Part shown: one piece after another, positions 1-10,104 of the stretch
Layout: each line of letters begins with the position of its first letter
How positions within the stretch are numbered: position 1 is the stretch's first letter
Origin: Xanthobacteraceae bacterium
Lineage (GTDB): Bacteria > Pseudomonadota > Alphaproteobacteria > Rhizobiales > Xanthobacteraceae
Length of the DNA: 64,000 nt
Assembly (NCBI GenBank): GCA_004297465.1
Contig: SCUB01000007.1
Coordinates: 223,651 to 287,650 of the forward strand
Reading direction: 5' to 3'
Position numbers and translations under genes: made by a program
Notes under the pieces: generated by a model
Seen by the model: only the letters and a program-made list of their open reading frames with translations
Databases searched by the model: none
What the model was told of the DNA's origin: nothing

Positions 1-299
1 TGCCCAAGTCTCGGGAGAAATCTCGCGGATTCACCGCAGCCATTCGCGGCTTCGATGAATGACGATGGCTGCTTCTCTCACAGAGGCGCAGCGCCCTCTT
101 TGATTGTAATCAAGAGCGCGCCTGCCATGCACTATACGCAATGCCATGACGGAGCTCATGACTGAAAAACAATCAATAAAACAATGCTTCAGCCTTTATT
201 ATGCATGACTTTAATACTTCATAACATAATCGCGCATGTGTTGGGCGCATGGGTTGTCGAGGCGGCCCGATTCGAAACAGGCCTTACCAACGCGCACCG
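1..299. other. Left-edge intergenic region
   Basis: I see no convincing complete gene here. The only long gene nearby ends at 300 on the minus strand, so promoter signals in this stretch most likely serve a leftward gene lying mostly outside the window. A minus-strand ATG at 43 is followed by 14 open codons to the edge (M-A-A-V-N-P-R-D...), but it has no clear ribosome site, so I do not call it. The stretch is AT-rich for this genome, which fits a promoter. Confidence 0.4.
110..123. promoter_or_regulatory. FNR/FixK-type box (TTGAT-N4-ATCAA)
   Basis: The 14 bases read TTGATTGTAATCAA, a perfect match to the FNR/FixK/FnrN consensus used for oxygen-responsive control in alphaproteobacteria. The core sits in a larger imperfect palindrome (CTCTT...AAGAG). 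It is 67-80 bp upstream of a possible minus-strand start at 43, a spacing typical of an activated promoter. The gene on the right is transcribed toward this site, so a leftward target is the simplest reading. Confidence 0.6.
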
Positions 300-2552
300 T
301 CAGCGCAGCCGCCGCCACACCGCGCCGATGATGTTGCAATAGTCGTCGGTCCAGACGCGCTGGTCCTCCTCGGGCTCGGTCAAGGTCCAGTTCTCGTCGG
401 TAGCCAGCGCGCCGACGTCGGCTTCCTCGCGCGCCGACACCACCACTTCGGTTGTGAAGATGTATTCGTCGTCGCGGCTGAAACCCCCATCGTAAACCCA
501 GCTCCTGAGATCGTTGGCGTCGGCGATGCCGACGACAACGCTGGCGAGTTCGAGGTGCCGGTTGGAGACGTGCATCAGCACCGCGCCGTGCGGGGCGAGC
601 CTGGCCTTGTAGATCGCCATCGCCTCCTCGGTGGCAAGATGCACCGGGATGGCGTCCGATGAATAGGCGTCGACGATGATGAGGTCGTAGGCGCCGGCCG
701 GCTCGCGGGCGAAGGTCAGGCGGGCGTCGCCCATCACCGGCTCGAGGTCCGGCGCGCAGCGGGCGAGATAGGAGAATTTCCTCGGATCGCGCGCCAGCTC
801 CACGATGCTGCGGTCGATCTCGAAGAAGCGCCAGTGCTCGCCCGGCTTCATCTGGCAGGCCAGCGTGCCGGCGCCGAGCCCGATCACGGCAACGCGCAGC
901 GGCGCCTCGGCGCGCGCCCGGATCGCCGCGATGGCGCGGCCGATGCCGCCGTCGGTGTGGTAGTAGGTGATCGGCTCGGGCCGTCCGGTGACCGGCGTGC
1001 CATCGGCGTTGCGGATCTGCTGCGCGCCGTGGATGGTGGTGCCGTGCATCAGCACGTTGAAGCGGCCGTCCGCCGTCTCCACGATCTTGTGCACGCCAAA
1101 GAAGCTGCGCACGGTTTCGACGCGGCCGTCGTCGGCCGGATAGAGCCGCATCAGCGCCAGCGCCACGGCGATCACCGCGGCGACCTTCCAGCGATCGGAC
1201 ATCACCAGCACCGCCAGCGCGGCAACCAGCGCGATGACCACCACGCGATGATCGTCGATGATGGATAGCTTCGCCGATGCCGTCACCAGCGGCGCCAGCA
1301 GGCCAGCCGCCGCGACGGCGATCGCGATCCACAGCCCGCCCTGCCAGCGCGCGCGGGCCTCCGGCGCCGGGCGGCCGAGCGCCGCCAGCACCAAGAGGAT
1401 CGGATATTCGGCGATCCACGAGAACGTGTAGGGCGCGATCAGCCCGGCGAACAGGCCGCCGATCATGCCGCCGAACGAGAGCGCCACATAGAAGCCGGTG
1501 AGATACGCCGCGGCCGGCCGGGTGCGCGCGAGTTCGCCGTGGCAGGCCATGGCGATGACGAAGAACGCGGCGAGGTGCCCGCCCAGCATGACGAGCAGCG
1601 GCAGCTCGCTGCCCGCGCTCAAGAGCGCGACGACGGCGGCAATCGCCAGCGGTTGCGCGCGCAGCACCCATTGGTGCGACACCAGCGGCCTGCCCTGGAA
1701 CACCAGCACCCAGGTCAGGAGATACAGCGACAGCGGCAGCACCCATAGCAGCGGCGCGGCGGCGACATCGGTCGAGATATGCGCCGTCACAGCCACCAGC
1801 AGGCCCGACGGCACCGCGGCGAGGAAAATCCAGCGCGCCCGCGCCGTCCATGACGGAGCCGGCGCAGGCGACGGCGCGACCCCGTTCGAGGCGTGCTCCG
1901 CCACGGGCGAAGCCGCCAGCAGCGCCCCGCACAGCGCGATCAGCACGATCAGCACGCCATAGCCGGCGCTCCATGCGAGATTCTGCGCGCGCAGGGTGAG
2001 CAGCGGCTCGAGCACGAACGGATAGCTCATCAGCGCGAGGAAACTGCCGACATTGGACGCGGCGTAGAGGAAATAGGGATCGGCGCCGTCGGGGTGGCCG
2101 GTGCGTACGAACCACGCCTGCAGCAGCGGGTTGTTGGCGGCGAGCGCGAAGAACGGCAGTCCGATCGAGGCCACGAACAGGCCGATCAGCCACAGCGCCG
2201 CGCCCTCGCCGGCCGGCGGCGCGCCCCAGCCCGGCGCGATGGCGAGCGGCAGCGTCGCGAGCGCCGCGCCGAGCACGACGAGGTGGACGACGACCGGCGC
2301 CAGGCGCGAACGCAGCGTCATCAGGTAATGCGCATAGGCATAGCCGGCCAGCAGCAGCGACTGGAAGAACACCATCGCCACCGACCACACCGCGGGCAAA
2401 CCGCCGAGCCGCGGCAGCACCATGCGCGTGAACAGCGGCTGCACCGAGAACAAGAGCAGCGCGCTGGTGAAAATCGCCGCCGTGTAGAGCGTGAAGATGA
2501 GCGCGGGACGGGGCATCCGCGAGGTGCGCCGATCGGCGGCGGGCAGGCTCAT
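300..2552 (-). CDS. Polytopic membrane protein with spermidine-synthase-like C-terminal domain
   Basis: A 750-residue fusion. The N-terminal ~480 residues contain many hydrophobic segments. The C-terminal ~270 carry a Rossmann methyltransferase-like fold with VIGLGAGTLACQMKPG, an acidic FFEID strand end and IIVDAYSSDAIP, as in spermidine synthases. Proteins of this build are annotated as fused MFS/spermidine synthase, but true aminopropyl transfer is unproven. I chose the ATG at 2552 because GGAG lies five bases upstream; an in-frame ATG at 2639 would add 29 residues with no membrane-protein character. It is divergent from the oxidoreductase at 2696, leaving about 140 bp for both promoters. 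Confidence 0.8.
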   Translation of the reverse strand: MSLPAADRRTSRMPRPALIFTLYTAAIFTSALLLFSVQPLFTRMVLPRLGGLPAVWSVAMVFFQSLLLAGYAYAHYLMTLRSRLAPVVVHLVVLGAALATLPLAIAPGWGAPPAGEGAALWLIGLFVASIGLPFFALAANNPLLQAWFVRTGHPDGADPYFLYAASNVGSFLALMSYPFVLEPLLTLRAQNLAWSAGYGVLIVLIALCGALLAASPVAEHASNGVAPSPAPAPSWTARARWIFLAAVPSGLLVAVTAHISTDVAAAPLLWVLPLSLYLLTWVLVFQGRPLVSHQWVLRAQPLAIAAVVALLSAGSELPLLVMLGGHLAAFFVIAMACHGELARTRPAAAYLTGFYVALSFGGMIGGLFAGLIAPYTFSWIAEYPILLVLAALGRPAPEARARWQGGLWIAIAVAAAGLLAPLVTASAKLSIIDDHRVVVIALVAALAVLVMSDRWKVAAVIAVALALMRLYPADDGRVETVRSFFGVHKIVETADGRFNVLMHGTTIHGAQQIRNADGTPVTGRPEPITYYHTDGGIGRAIAAIRARAEAPLRVAVIGLGAGTLACQMKPGEHWRFFEIDRSIVELARDPRKFSYLARCAPDLEPVMGDARLTFAREPAGAYDLIIVDAYSSDAIPVHLATEEAMAIYKARLAPHGAVLMHVSNRHLELASVVVGIADANDLRSWVYDGGFSRDDEYIFTTEVVVSAREEADVGALATDENWTLTEPEEDQRVWTDDYCNIIGAVWRRLR

Positions 2553-2695
2553 GCAGGCTCCGGAGAAAAGTCCCGGCAGGCCGCCGGAGGACCGATTGGA
2601 CCACAGCCCGCCGGACCGCACAAACGCAAAGCGGGGCACCGATTTTGCCTGCGTCCGGGCCTCGCGCGGCGCGGCAATCCCGGCTATGGACAGCC

Positions 2696-4309
2696 ATGGC
2701 GAGCAGCGATCCCCATGACGTCCTCATCATCGGCGCCGGGCACAATGGCCTGACCTGCGCCGCCTATCTCGCCATGGCGGGATTGCGCGTGAAGGTGGTC
2801 GAGCGTCGCGCGGTGGTCGGCGGTGCGGCGGTGACCGAGGAGTTTCACCCAGGCTTTCGCAATTCGGTCGCCGCCTACACGGTGAGCCTGCTCAATCCGA
2901 AGATCATCGCCGATCTGCAACTGGCCGCGCACGGGCTCACCATCGTCGAGCGCCGCGCGCAGAATTTCCTGCCCGCGCCCGACGGCCGCCATCTCATCAC
3001 CGGCCCCGGCCGCACCCGGGACTCGGTGGCGCGGCTGAGCGCGCGCGACGCGGAAGCCTTCGACGCCTTCGGCGGCGAGTTGCAGGCGATCGCCGACGTG
3101 CTGCGCGCGCTGGTGTTGCGCGCGCCGCCCAATGTCACCGCAGGCCTGACGCTGGCGACGCTGCGCGAGAGCCTCAACGCCGCCGGCAGTTTCAACCTCT
3201 TGCGCAAGCTGTCGCTGGAGCGCCAGCGCCTGCTGCTCGACCTCTTCACCCGTCCGGCCGGCGAGATGCTGGACGAATGGTTCGAGGCCGACCTCGTCAA
3301 GGCGCTGTTCGGTTTCGACGCCGTGGTCGGCAACTACGCCAGTCCCTACACGCCGGGCACCGCCTACGTGATGCTGCATCACGCCTTCGGCGAAGTGAAC
3401 GGCAGGAAAGGCGTATGGGGCCACGCGCTCGGCGGCATGGGCGCGATCACGCTAGCGATGGCGCGCGCGGCGCGCGCGCATGGCGCCGAGATCGAAACCG
3501 CGGCATCGGTCAGCGAGGTCATCGTCGAGAACGGCCGCGCCGTGGGCGTCAAGCTGGCCGACGGCCGAGCTTTACGCGCCCGCGCGGTGGCCGCCGGCGT
3601 CAATCCGAAGCTGCTGTATACGCAATTCCTGCCGGCCGATGCGCTGCCGGCCGACTTCCGCGCCCGCATGACGCGCTGGCGTTGCGGCTCGGGCACGCTG
3701 CGCATGAACGTGGCGCTCAGCGAGTTGCCGTCGTTCGCCGCGCTGCCCGGCGTCGGCGATCACCTCACCGCCGGCATCATCCTGGCGCCGAGCCTCGCCT
3801 ACATGGACCGCGCGCATCACGACGCGCGCGCCCATGGCTGGAGCCGCAACCCGATCGTCGAACTGCTGATCCCCTCGACGCTCGACGATTCGCTTGCTCC
3901 GCCGGGCCGCCACGTCGCCAGCCTGTTCTGCCAGCACGTCGCGCCCGAGCTGCCCGACGGCAGTTCCTGGGACACACGCCGCGACACGGTAGCCGATCTG
4001 ATGATCGCCACCGTCGATGCGTTCGCGCCCGGTTTCGCCGCCAGCGTCGTCGCGCGGCAGGTCATGACCCCGCTCGACCTCGAACGCGAGTTCGGCCTGA
4101 TCGGGGGCGACATCTTCCACGGCGCGCTGACGCTCAACCAGCTGTTCTCGGCGCGCCCGATGCTGGGACACGCCGACTACCGCGGCCCGCTCAAGGGCCT
4201 CTACCATTGCGGCGCCGGGGCCCACCCCGGTGGCGGCGTCACCGGCGCGCCGGGCCACAACGCGGCGCGCGTCATCGCCCGCGATCTTGGCGCAACGGCA
4301 CGGCGGTAA
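2696..4309 (+). CDS. FAD-dependent oxidoreductase, phytoene desaturase/PYROXD2 family
   Basis: A 537-residue protein with an N-terminal dinucleotide-binding motif (IIGAGHNGLTCAAYLA) followed by the ERR..VGGAAVTEEF segment typical of phytoene-dehydrogenase-like flavoproteins. The C-terminal GLYHCGAGAHPGGGVTGAPGHNAA is the second FAD-contact motif of the PYROXD2 group. Substrate is unknown; the family includes carotenoid and other desaturases, and no carotenoid genes are nearby. The start at 2696 puts the FAD motif about ten residues in; an upstream in-frame ATG at 2645 adds a Pro/Arg-rich tail that looks non-coding. Divergent from the membrane protein to the left. Confidence 0.85.
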   Translation: MASSDPHDVLIIGAGHNGLTCAAYLAMAGLRVKVVERRAVVGGAAVTEEFHPGFRNSVAAYTVSLLNPKIIADLQLAAHGLTIVERRAQNFLPAPDGRHLITGPGRTRDSVARLSARDAEAFDAFGGELQAIADVLRALVLRAPPNVTAGLTLATLRESLNAAGSFNLLRKLSLERQRLLLDLFTRPAGEMLDEWFEADLVKALFGFDAVVGNYASPYTPGTAYVMLHHAFGEVNGRKGVWGHALGGMGAITLAMARAARAHGAEIETAASVSEVIVENGRAVGVKLADGRALRARAVAAGVNPKLLYTQFLPADALPADFRARMTRWRCGSGTLRMNVALSELPSFAALPGVGDHLTAGIILAPSLAYMDRAHHDARAHGWSRNPIVELLIPSTLDDSLAPPGRHVASLFCQHVAPELPDGSSWDTRRDTVADLMIATVDAFAPGFAASVVARQVMTPLDLEREFGLIGGDIFHGALTLNQLFSARPMLGHADYRGPLKGLYHCGAGAHPGGGVTGAPGHNAARVIARDLGATARR

Positions 4310-4333
4310 TGCGGACCGTCCTGTTGACAACCC

Positions 4334-4376
4334 TCTGGATAAGCTGTGGATAACGCCGCCGCCAGCCGGTGGATAA
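4334..4376. promoter_or_regulatory. Cluster of three DnaA-box-like sites upstream of prmA
   Basis: Three copies of TGGATAA occur in 43 bp: TCTGGATAA (4334-4342), TGTGGATAA (4345-4353) and GGTGGATAA (4368-4376). The middle one is the exact reverse complement of the DnaA box TTATCCACA; the others differ at the last bases. A TTGACA at 4324-4329 immediately precedes them, so they could overlap the prmA promoter. DnaA binding is inferred from the consensus only. Confidence 0.45.
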
Positions 4377-4419
4377 CCTGATGCCCCTTGTGCATTCCCG
4401 ACTGTGAATTGTGGTGACA

Positions 4420-5343
4420 ATGATGACTTCGCCTTCCCCGCCGGCCACTTGCGCCAATCTCGTGCTCGGTGATGAACGCGCCGCGCGGCGCATCGCCGAC
4501 CTGCTGGCGGAGAGTTTCGACGCCGACAGCGCCGCCGTCGCCGTGTTCGAGACCGCGCCGGGACGGTGGGACCTGTCGGTGTACTTCACGCAACCGCCGG
4601 ACGAGGACGCCGTGCGCGGCGTGATCGCGCTCGCCGCAGGCGAAGCCAGCGCCGCCGCCGTCCGCTTCAGCGCCGTGGCCGAGCAGGACTGGATCCGGAC
4701 CAGCCTCGAAGGCCTGCCGCCGGTCACCGCGGGCCGCTTCGTGGTGCATGGCGCGCACGACCGCGCCCGCGTCGCGCCAAACCAGCTCGGTATCGAGATC
4801 GAGGCCGCGCTCGCCTTCGGCACCGGCCATCATGGCACCACGCTGGGCTGCCTCGTGCTGCTCGACCGGCATTTGCGCGCGCACCGTCCGTTCCGCGTGC
4901 TCGATCTGGGCGCCGGCACCGGCGTGCTGGCGATGGCCGCCGCCAGGACGCTGCGGCGCAAGGTGCTGGCCAGCGACATCGACCGCCGCGCCACCCTGAC
5001 CGCGCGCGACAACGCCCGCCTCAACGGCGTCGGCCCGCTTGTGGAATGCGTATGCGCGCCCGGCTTCACCGCGCCGGCGCTGCGGGCGCGCGCTCCGTTC
5101 GACCTGGTGCTGGCCAACATTCTCGCGCTGCCGTTGCAGCGGCTGGCGGCGCCGATGGCCCGCCATCTCGCGCCCAACGCCGTCGTCATCCTGTCGGGCC
5201 TTTTGCCCGCGCACGCCAATGGAGTCATCGCCGCCTATCGGGCGCAGGGATTGTCGCTGATGCGCAGGATCGAGCGCGACGGCTGGACCAGCCTGATGAT
5301 GCGGCGCGGCACGCCCGCGCGCAGCCAGCCGCACGCGTCCTGA
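4420..5343 (+). CDS. prmA: Ribosomal protein L11 methyltransferase
   Basis: A 307-residue class I SAM methyltransferase that trimethylates ribosomal protein L11 in the cytoplasm. The order of motifs fits PrmA: a divergent N-terminal substrate domain, then GIEIEAALAFGTGHHGTT, VLDLGAGTGVLAMAAA (SAM motif I), SDID (motif II), and FDLVLANILALPL, where the usual DLVvANILa signature is preserved. The tail after HLAPNAVVILSGLL matches the family end. In-frame GTGs at 4411 and 4414 are alternatives to the ATG at 4420. It lies between the oxidoreductase and a small convergent gene. Confidence 0.9.
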   Translation: MMTSPSPPATCANLVLGDERAARRIADLLAESFDADSAAVAVFETAPGRWDLSVYFTQPPDEDAVRGVIALAAGEASAAAVRFSAVAEQDWIRTSLEGLPPVTAGRFVVHGAHDRARVAPNQLGIEIEAALAFGTGHHGTTLGCLVLLDRHLRAHRPFRVLDLGAGTGVLAMAAARTLRRKVLASDIDRRATLTARDNARLNGVGPLVECVCAPGFTAPALRARAPFDLVLANILALPLQRLAAPMARHLAPNAVVILSGLLPAHANGVIAAYRAQGLSLMRRIERDGWTSLMMRRGTPARSQPHAS

Positions 5344-5375
5344 TCGCGAGGCGCGAGCCGACATCAATTACTTGA

Positions 5376-5561
5376 TTACTTGCCGGACCGCGTTCCGATC
5401 ATGCGCTTGGCGCGATTGATATCGCGCTCGGCGCGCCGCAACCGCGACTCCGCGAAGCGGTCGAGCAGGCGCCCGACCATCCCGCGCCGCTCGCCGCTGG
5501 CGATGGCGCCGCCAGCACGACGGATGGGACCGGACAATTTCTCAAAAGTAAAAACAGGCAT
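5376..5561 (-). CDS. Small basic protein of unknown function (61 aa)
   Basis: A 61-residue protein beginning MPVFTFEKLSGP and ending in an Arg/Lys-rich helix (RLLDRFAESRLRRAERDIN...). Predicted to be cytoplasmic, with no membrane segment. The second half looks like an amphipathic, possibly coiled-coil helix. An alternative ATG at 5576 would add five residues. It is convergent with prmA (32 bp apart) and divergent from pepP. I recall no family; small proteins of this kind occur in Bradyrhizobium relatives, but I cannot verify homology. Confidence 0.5.
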   Translation of the reverse strand: MPVFTFEKLSGPIRRAGGAIASGERRGMVGRLLDRFAESRLRRAERDINRAKRMIGTRSGK

Positions 5562-5792
5562 GGCGTGACCCTTCATTGCGCCCTCGACTAAGCAGCGCCC
5601 GAATTCGGTACAAACACCTTCCTTGACCAATTCGCTCCCGGCGCATTTTCTGACATACTCTGGCGAGGCGGAAAAGCGCTCCATGGCCGGAGCGCGGGCT
5701 TTCACACACGAAAGTGATGCAGGAGCCGTGCCACCACGCCGGCCTCTTTTGCGAGGATTGCAGGGCTGATCTGCACTCCGTAAATTGAAGCG

Positions 5793-7625
5793 ATGTTCGA
5801 AGCCCTTTTCCAATCGTTCGAGGATCCGTCGGAAACTCCGGTGCTGGCGACGCGGCTGGCGGCGCTGCGCGCGGAGCTGGCGCGGCGCGGCCTTGCCGGG
5901 CTGGTGATTCCGCGCGCCGACCAGCACCAGAACGAATATGTTCCGGCCTGCGACGAGCGTCTGGCCTGGCTCACCGGCTTTACCGGATCGGCGGGCCTTG
6001 CCGTGGTGCTGCGCACGCACGCGGCGCTGTTCGTCGACGGCCGCTACACGCTGCAGGCGCGGGCGCAGGTCGATGCGGCGGCGTTCGCCATCGAGCCGCT
6101 GGTCGAGCCGCCGCCGTATGACTGGATCGCCGCGCATCTGGCCAAGGGCGACTGCCTCGGATTTGACCCGTGGCTGCACACGTCGGCGGTCGCCGAGAAG
6201 CTGGCGGAAGCCTGCGCGCGCGCCGGCGCGAGCCTCGTCGCGGTCGACCACAACCCGCTCGACGCCATCTGGGCCGAGCGCCCGCCCGCACCGCTTGGGC
6301 CCGTCAACGAGCACCCCTTGCGCTTTGCCGGCGAGAGCGCCGCCGACAAGCTCGCCCGGCTGCGCGGCGAGATCACCCGGCTCGATCTCGACGCCGTGGT
6401 GCTGTCGGATCCGCACGGCGTGGCGTGGACCTTCAACATCCGCGGCGCCGACGTCAGTCACACCCCGCTGCCGCTGGCCTATGCCCTGGTGCCGCGCGAA
6501 GGCCGTCCGGTGATCTTCATCGAGCGCCGCAAGCTCACCGCCGGCATGCATGCCTATCTGCAGCAGTTCGCCGGGGTGGAGCAGCCCGCCAACTTCGCGG
6601 CCGCGCTCGCTTCCTTCACGCGCAGCCACCCGGCGATCGGCCTCGACACCTCGACCGCGGCCGACGCGCTTTCCCGCATCATCCTTGCGGCCGGCGGCAC
6701 GCCGCGGCGCGGCGCCGATCCGGTGGCGCTGTTCAAGGCGGTCAAGAACGCCACCGAGATCGCCGGCACGCGCGCGGCGCACGGCCGCGACGGCGCGGCG
6801 CTGGCGCGCTTCCTCGCCTGGCTCGACCGCGAGGCGCCGCTCGGCCACCTCACCGAGATCGACGTGGTGGAAGCGCTGGAAACCTTCCGCCGCGACACCG
6901 GCGCGCTGCGCGACATCTCGTTTCCCACCATCGCCGGCGCCGGCCCGCACGGCGCCATCGTGCACTACCGCGTCAGCCGCATCAGCAACCGGCGCATCGC
7001 GCCCGGCGACCTGCTGCTGGTCGATTCCGGCGCGCAGTACGACGACGGCACCACCGATGTCACCCGCACCATTGCCGTCGGCGCGCCGAGCGCGGAGATG
7101 CGCGACCGCTTCACCCGCGTGCTCAAGGGCCACATCGCCATCGCCCGCGCGGTGTTCCCAGACGGCACCGCGGGCGCGCAGCTCGACGCGCTGGCGCGGC
7201 AGTATCTGTGGCAGGTCGGGCTCGACTACGACCACGGCACCGGCCATGGCGTCGGCAGCTTCCTCTCGGTGCATGAAGGGCCGGCGCGCATCGCCAGGCT
7301 CGGCACCGCGCCGCTCAGGCGCGGCATGATCCTCTCCAACGAGCCCGGCTACTACAAGGCCGGCGCCTACGGCATCCGCATCGAGAACCTGGTCTTGGTG
7401 CGCGAGGCGGCGATCGCCGGCGTCGAGCGGCCGATGAACGGATTCGAAACGCTGACGCTGGCGCCGATCGACGCCCGGCTGATCGACCGGGCGCTGCTGT
7501 CGATGGAGGAAACCGGCTGGCTCGATTCCTACCACGCCCATGTGCGCGCGGCGCTGACCGCGCTGGTCGATGACGAGACGCGCGACTGGCTGCATGCGGC
7601 GACGGAACCCTTGCGCGCGATCTGA
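5793..7625 (+). CDS. pepP: Xaa-Pro aminopeptidase (M24B)
   Basis: A 610-residue metallopeptidase that removes N-terminal residues preceding proline. It has the three-part build of the long eukaryote-like aminopeptidase P: creatinase-N domain (to ~150, with LTGFTGSAGLAVV and ALFVDGRYTLQA), a second creatinase-like domain (~160-320) and the M24 catalytic domain. Expected metal ligands are visible in LVDSGAQYDDGTTDVTRT (two Asp), DHGTGHGVG (His), SNEPGYY (Glu) and IRIENLV (Glu). A C-terminal extension (MEETGWLDSYHAHVR...) is normal for the ~600-residue class. The name pepP is by function; the long class is sometimes left unnamed. Confidence 0.9.
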   Translation: MFEALFQSFEDPSETPVLATRLAALRAELARRGLAGLVIPRADQHQNEYVPACDERLAWLTGFTGSAGLAVVLRTHAALFVDGRYTLQARAQVDAAAFAIEPLVEPPPYDWIAAHLAKGDCLGFDPWLHTSAVAEKLAEACARAGASLVAVDHNPLDAIWAERPPAPLGPVNEHPLRFAGESAADKLARLRGEITRLDLDAVVLSDPHGVAWTFNIRGADVSHTPLPLAYALVPREGRPVIFIERRKLTAGMHAYLQQFAGVEQPANFAAALASFTRSHPAIGLDTSTAADALSRIILAAGGTPRRGADPVALFKAVKNATEIAGTRAAHGRDGAALARFLAWLDREAPLGHLTEIDVVEALETFRRDTGALRDISFPTIAGAGPHGAIVHYRVSRISNRRIAPGDLLLVDSGAQYDDGTTDVTRTIAVGAPSAEMRDRFTRVLKGHIAIARAVFPDGTAGAQLDALARQYLWQVGLDYDHGTGHGVGSFLSVHEGPARIARLGTAPLRRGMILSNEPGYYKAGAYGIRIENLVLVREAAIAGVERPMNGFETLTLAPIDARLIDRALLSMEETGWLDSYHAHVRAALTALVDDETRDWLHAATEPLRAI

Positions 7626-7652
7626 GCGCTTCGGCAGGCCGCCCACACCCCC

Positions 7653-7802
7653 GTCATGGCCGGGCCTGCCCCGGCAATCCAGCTTTCGCTGCCGCGACCG
7701 CATGGATGCCCGGGTCAAGCCCAACGCATGACGAAGGAGAGGCCCGAGTCAAGCCCAAGGCATGACGAAGAAGAGGCCCGGGCTCAAGCCCAAGGCATGA
7801 CG
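7653..7802. repeat. REP/REPIN-like palindrome cluster between pepP and ligA
   Basis: One complete doublet (7653-7732) runs from GTCATGGCCGGGCCTG to CCAACGCATGAC with two facing palindromic halves. Two further degenerate right halves follow, each ending CAAGCCCAAGGCATGACG (about 7740-7767 and 7774-7802). It fills the gap between the convergent pepP and ligA genes. It belongs to the same family as the repeats near 19.6, 35.4, 37.1, 40.8 and 41.6 kb. Confidence 0.75.
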
Positions 7803-7862
7803 CGGGAGAGGCAGCGCGACGAGGGAGAGGCGGCGCCGAGAGGTAGCGAGAAAGGCCCGCGC

Positions 7863-10049
<2,187 letters not shown>

Positions 10050-10104
10050 TTATTTTGTCGCGTTTTCTTCACGCGAACCGGTGTGCCACTTCGCTCGAAA
10101 ACGC

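Noticed and set aside
1..43. Partial leftward gene starting at 43
   Set aside because: Only 14 codons are visible and there is no clear ribosome site, so the frame cannot be supported.
4334..4376. DnaA-box cluster as the chromosomal origin
   Set aside because: No AT-rich unwinding region, and no dnaA, hemE, parA or other origin-linked genes nearby. Three boxes are too few to claim an origin.
5376..7724. Very long open frames antisense to real genes (for example here, and at 1893-2753, 10201-12699, 21136-22893)
   Set aside because: They are shadows of high-GC codon usage. They run antisense to well-identified genes and have low-complexity Arg/Ala/Gly compositions with no domain.
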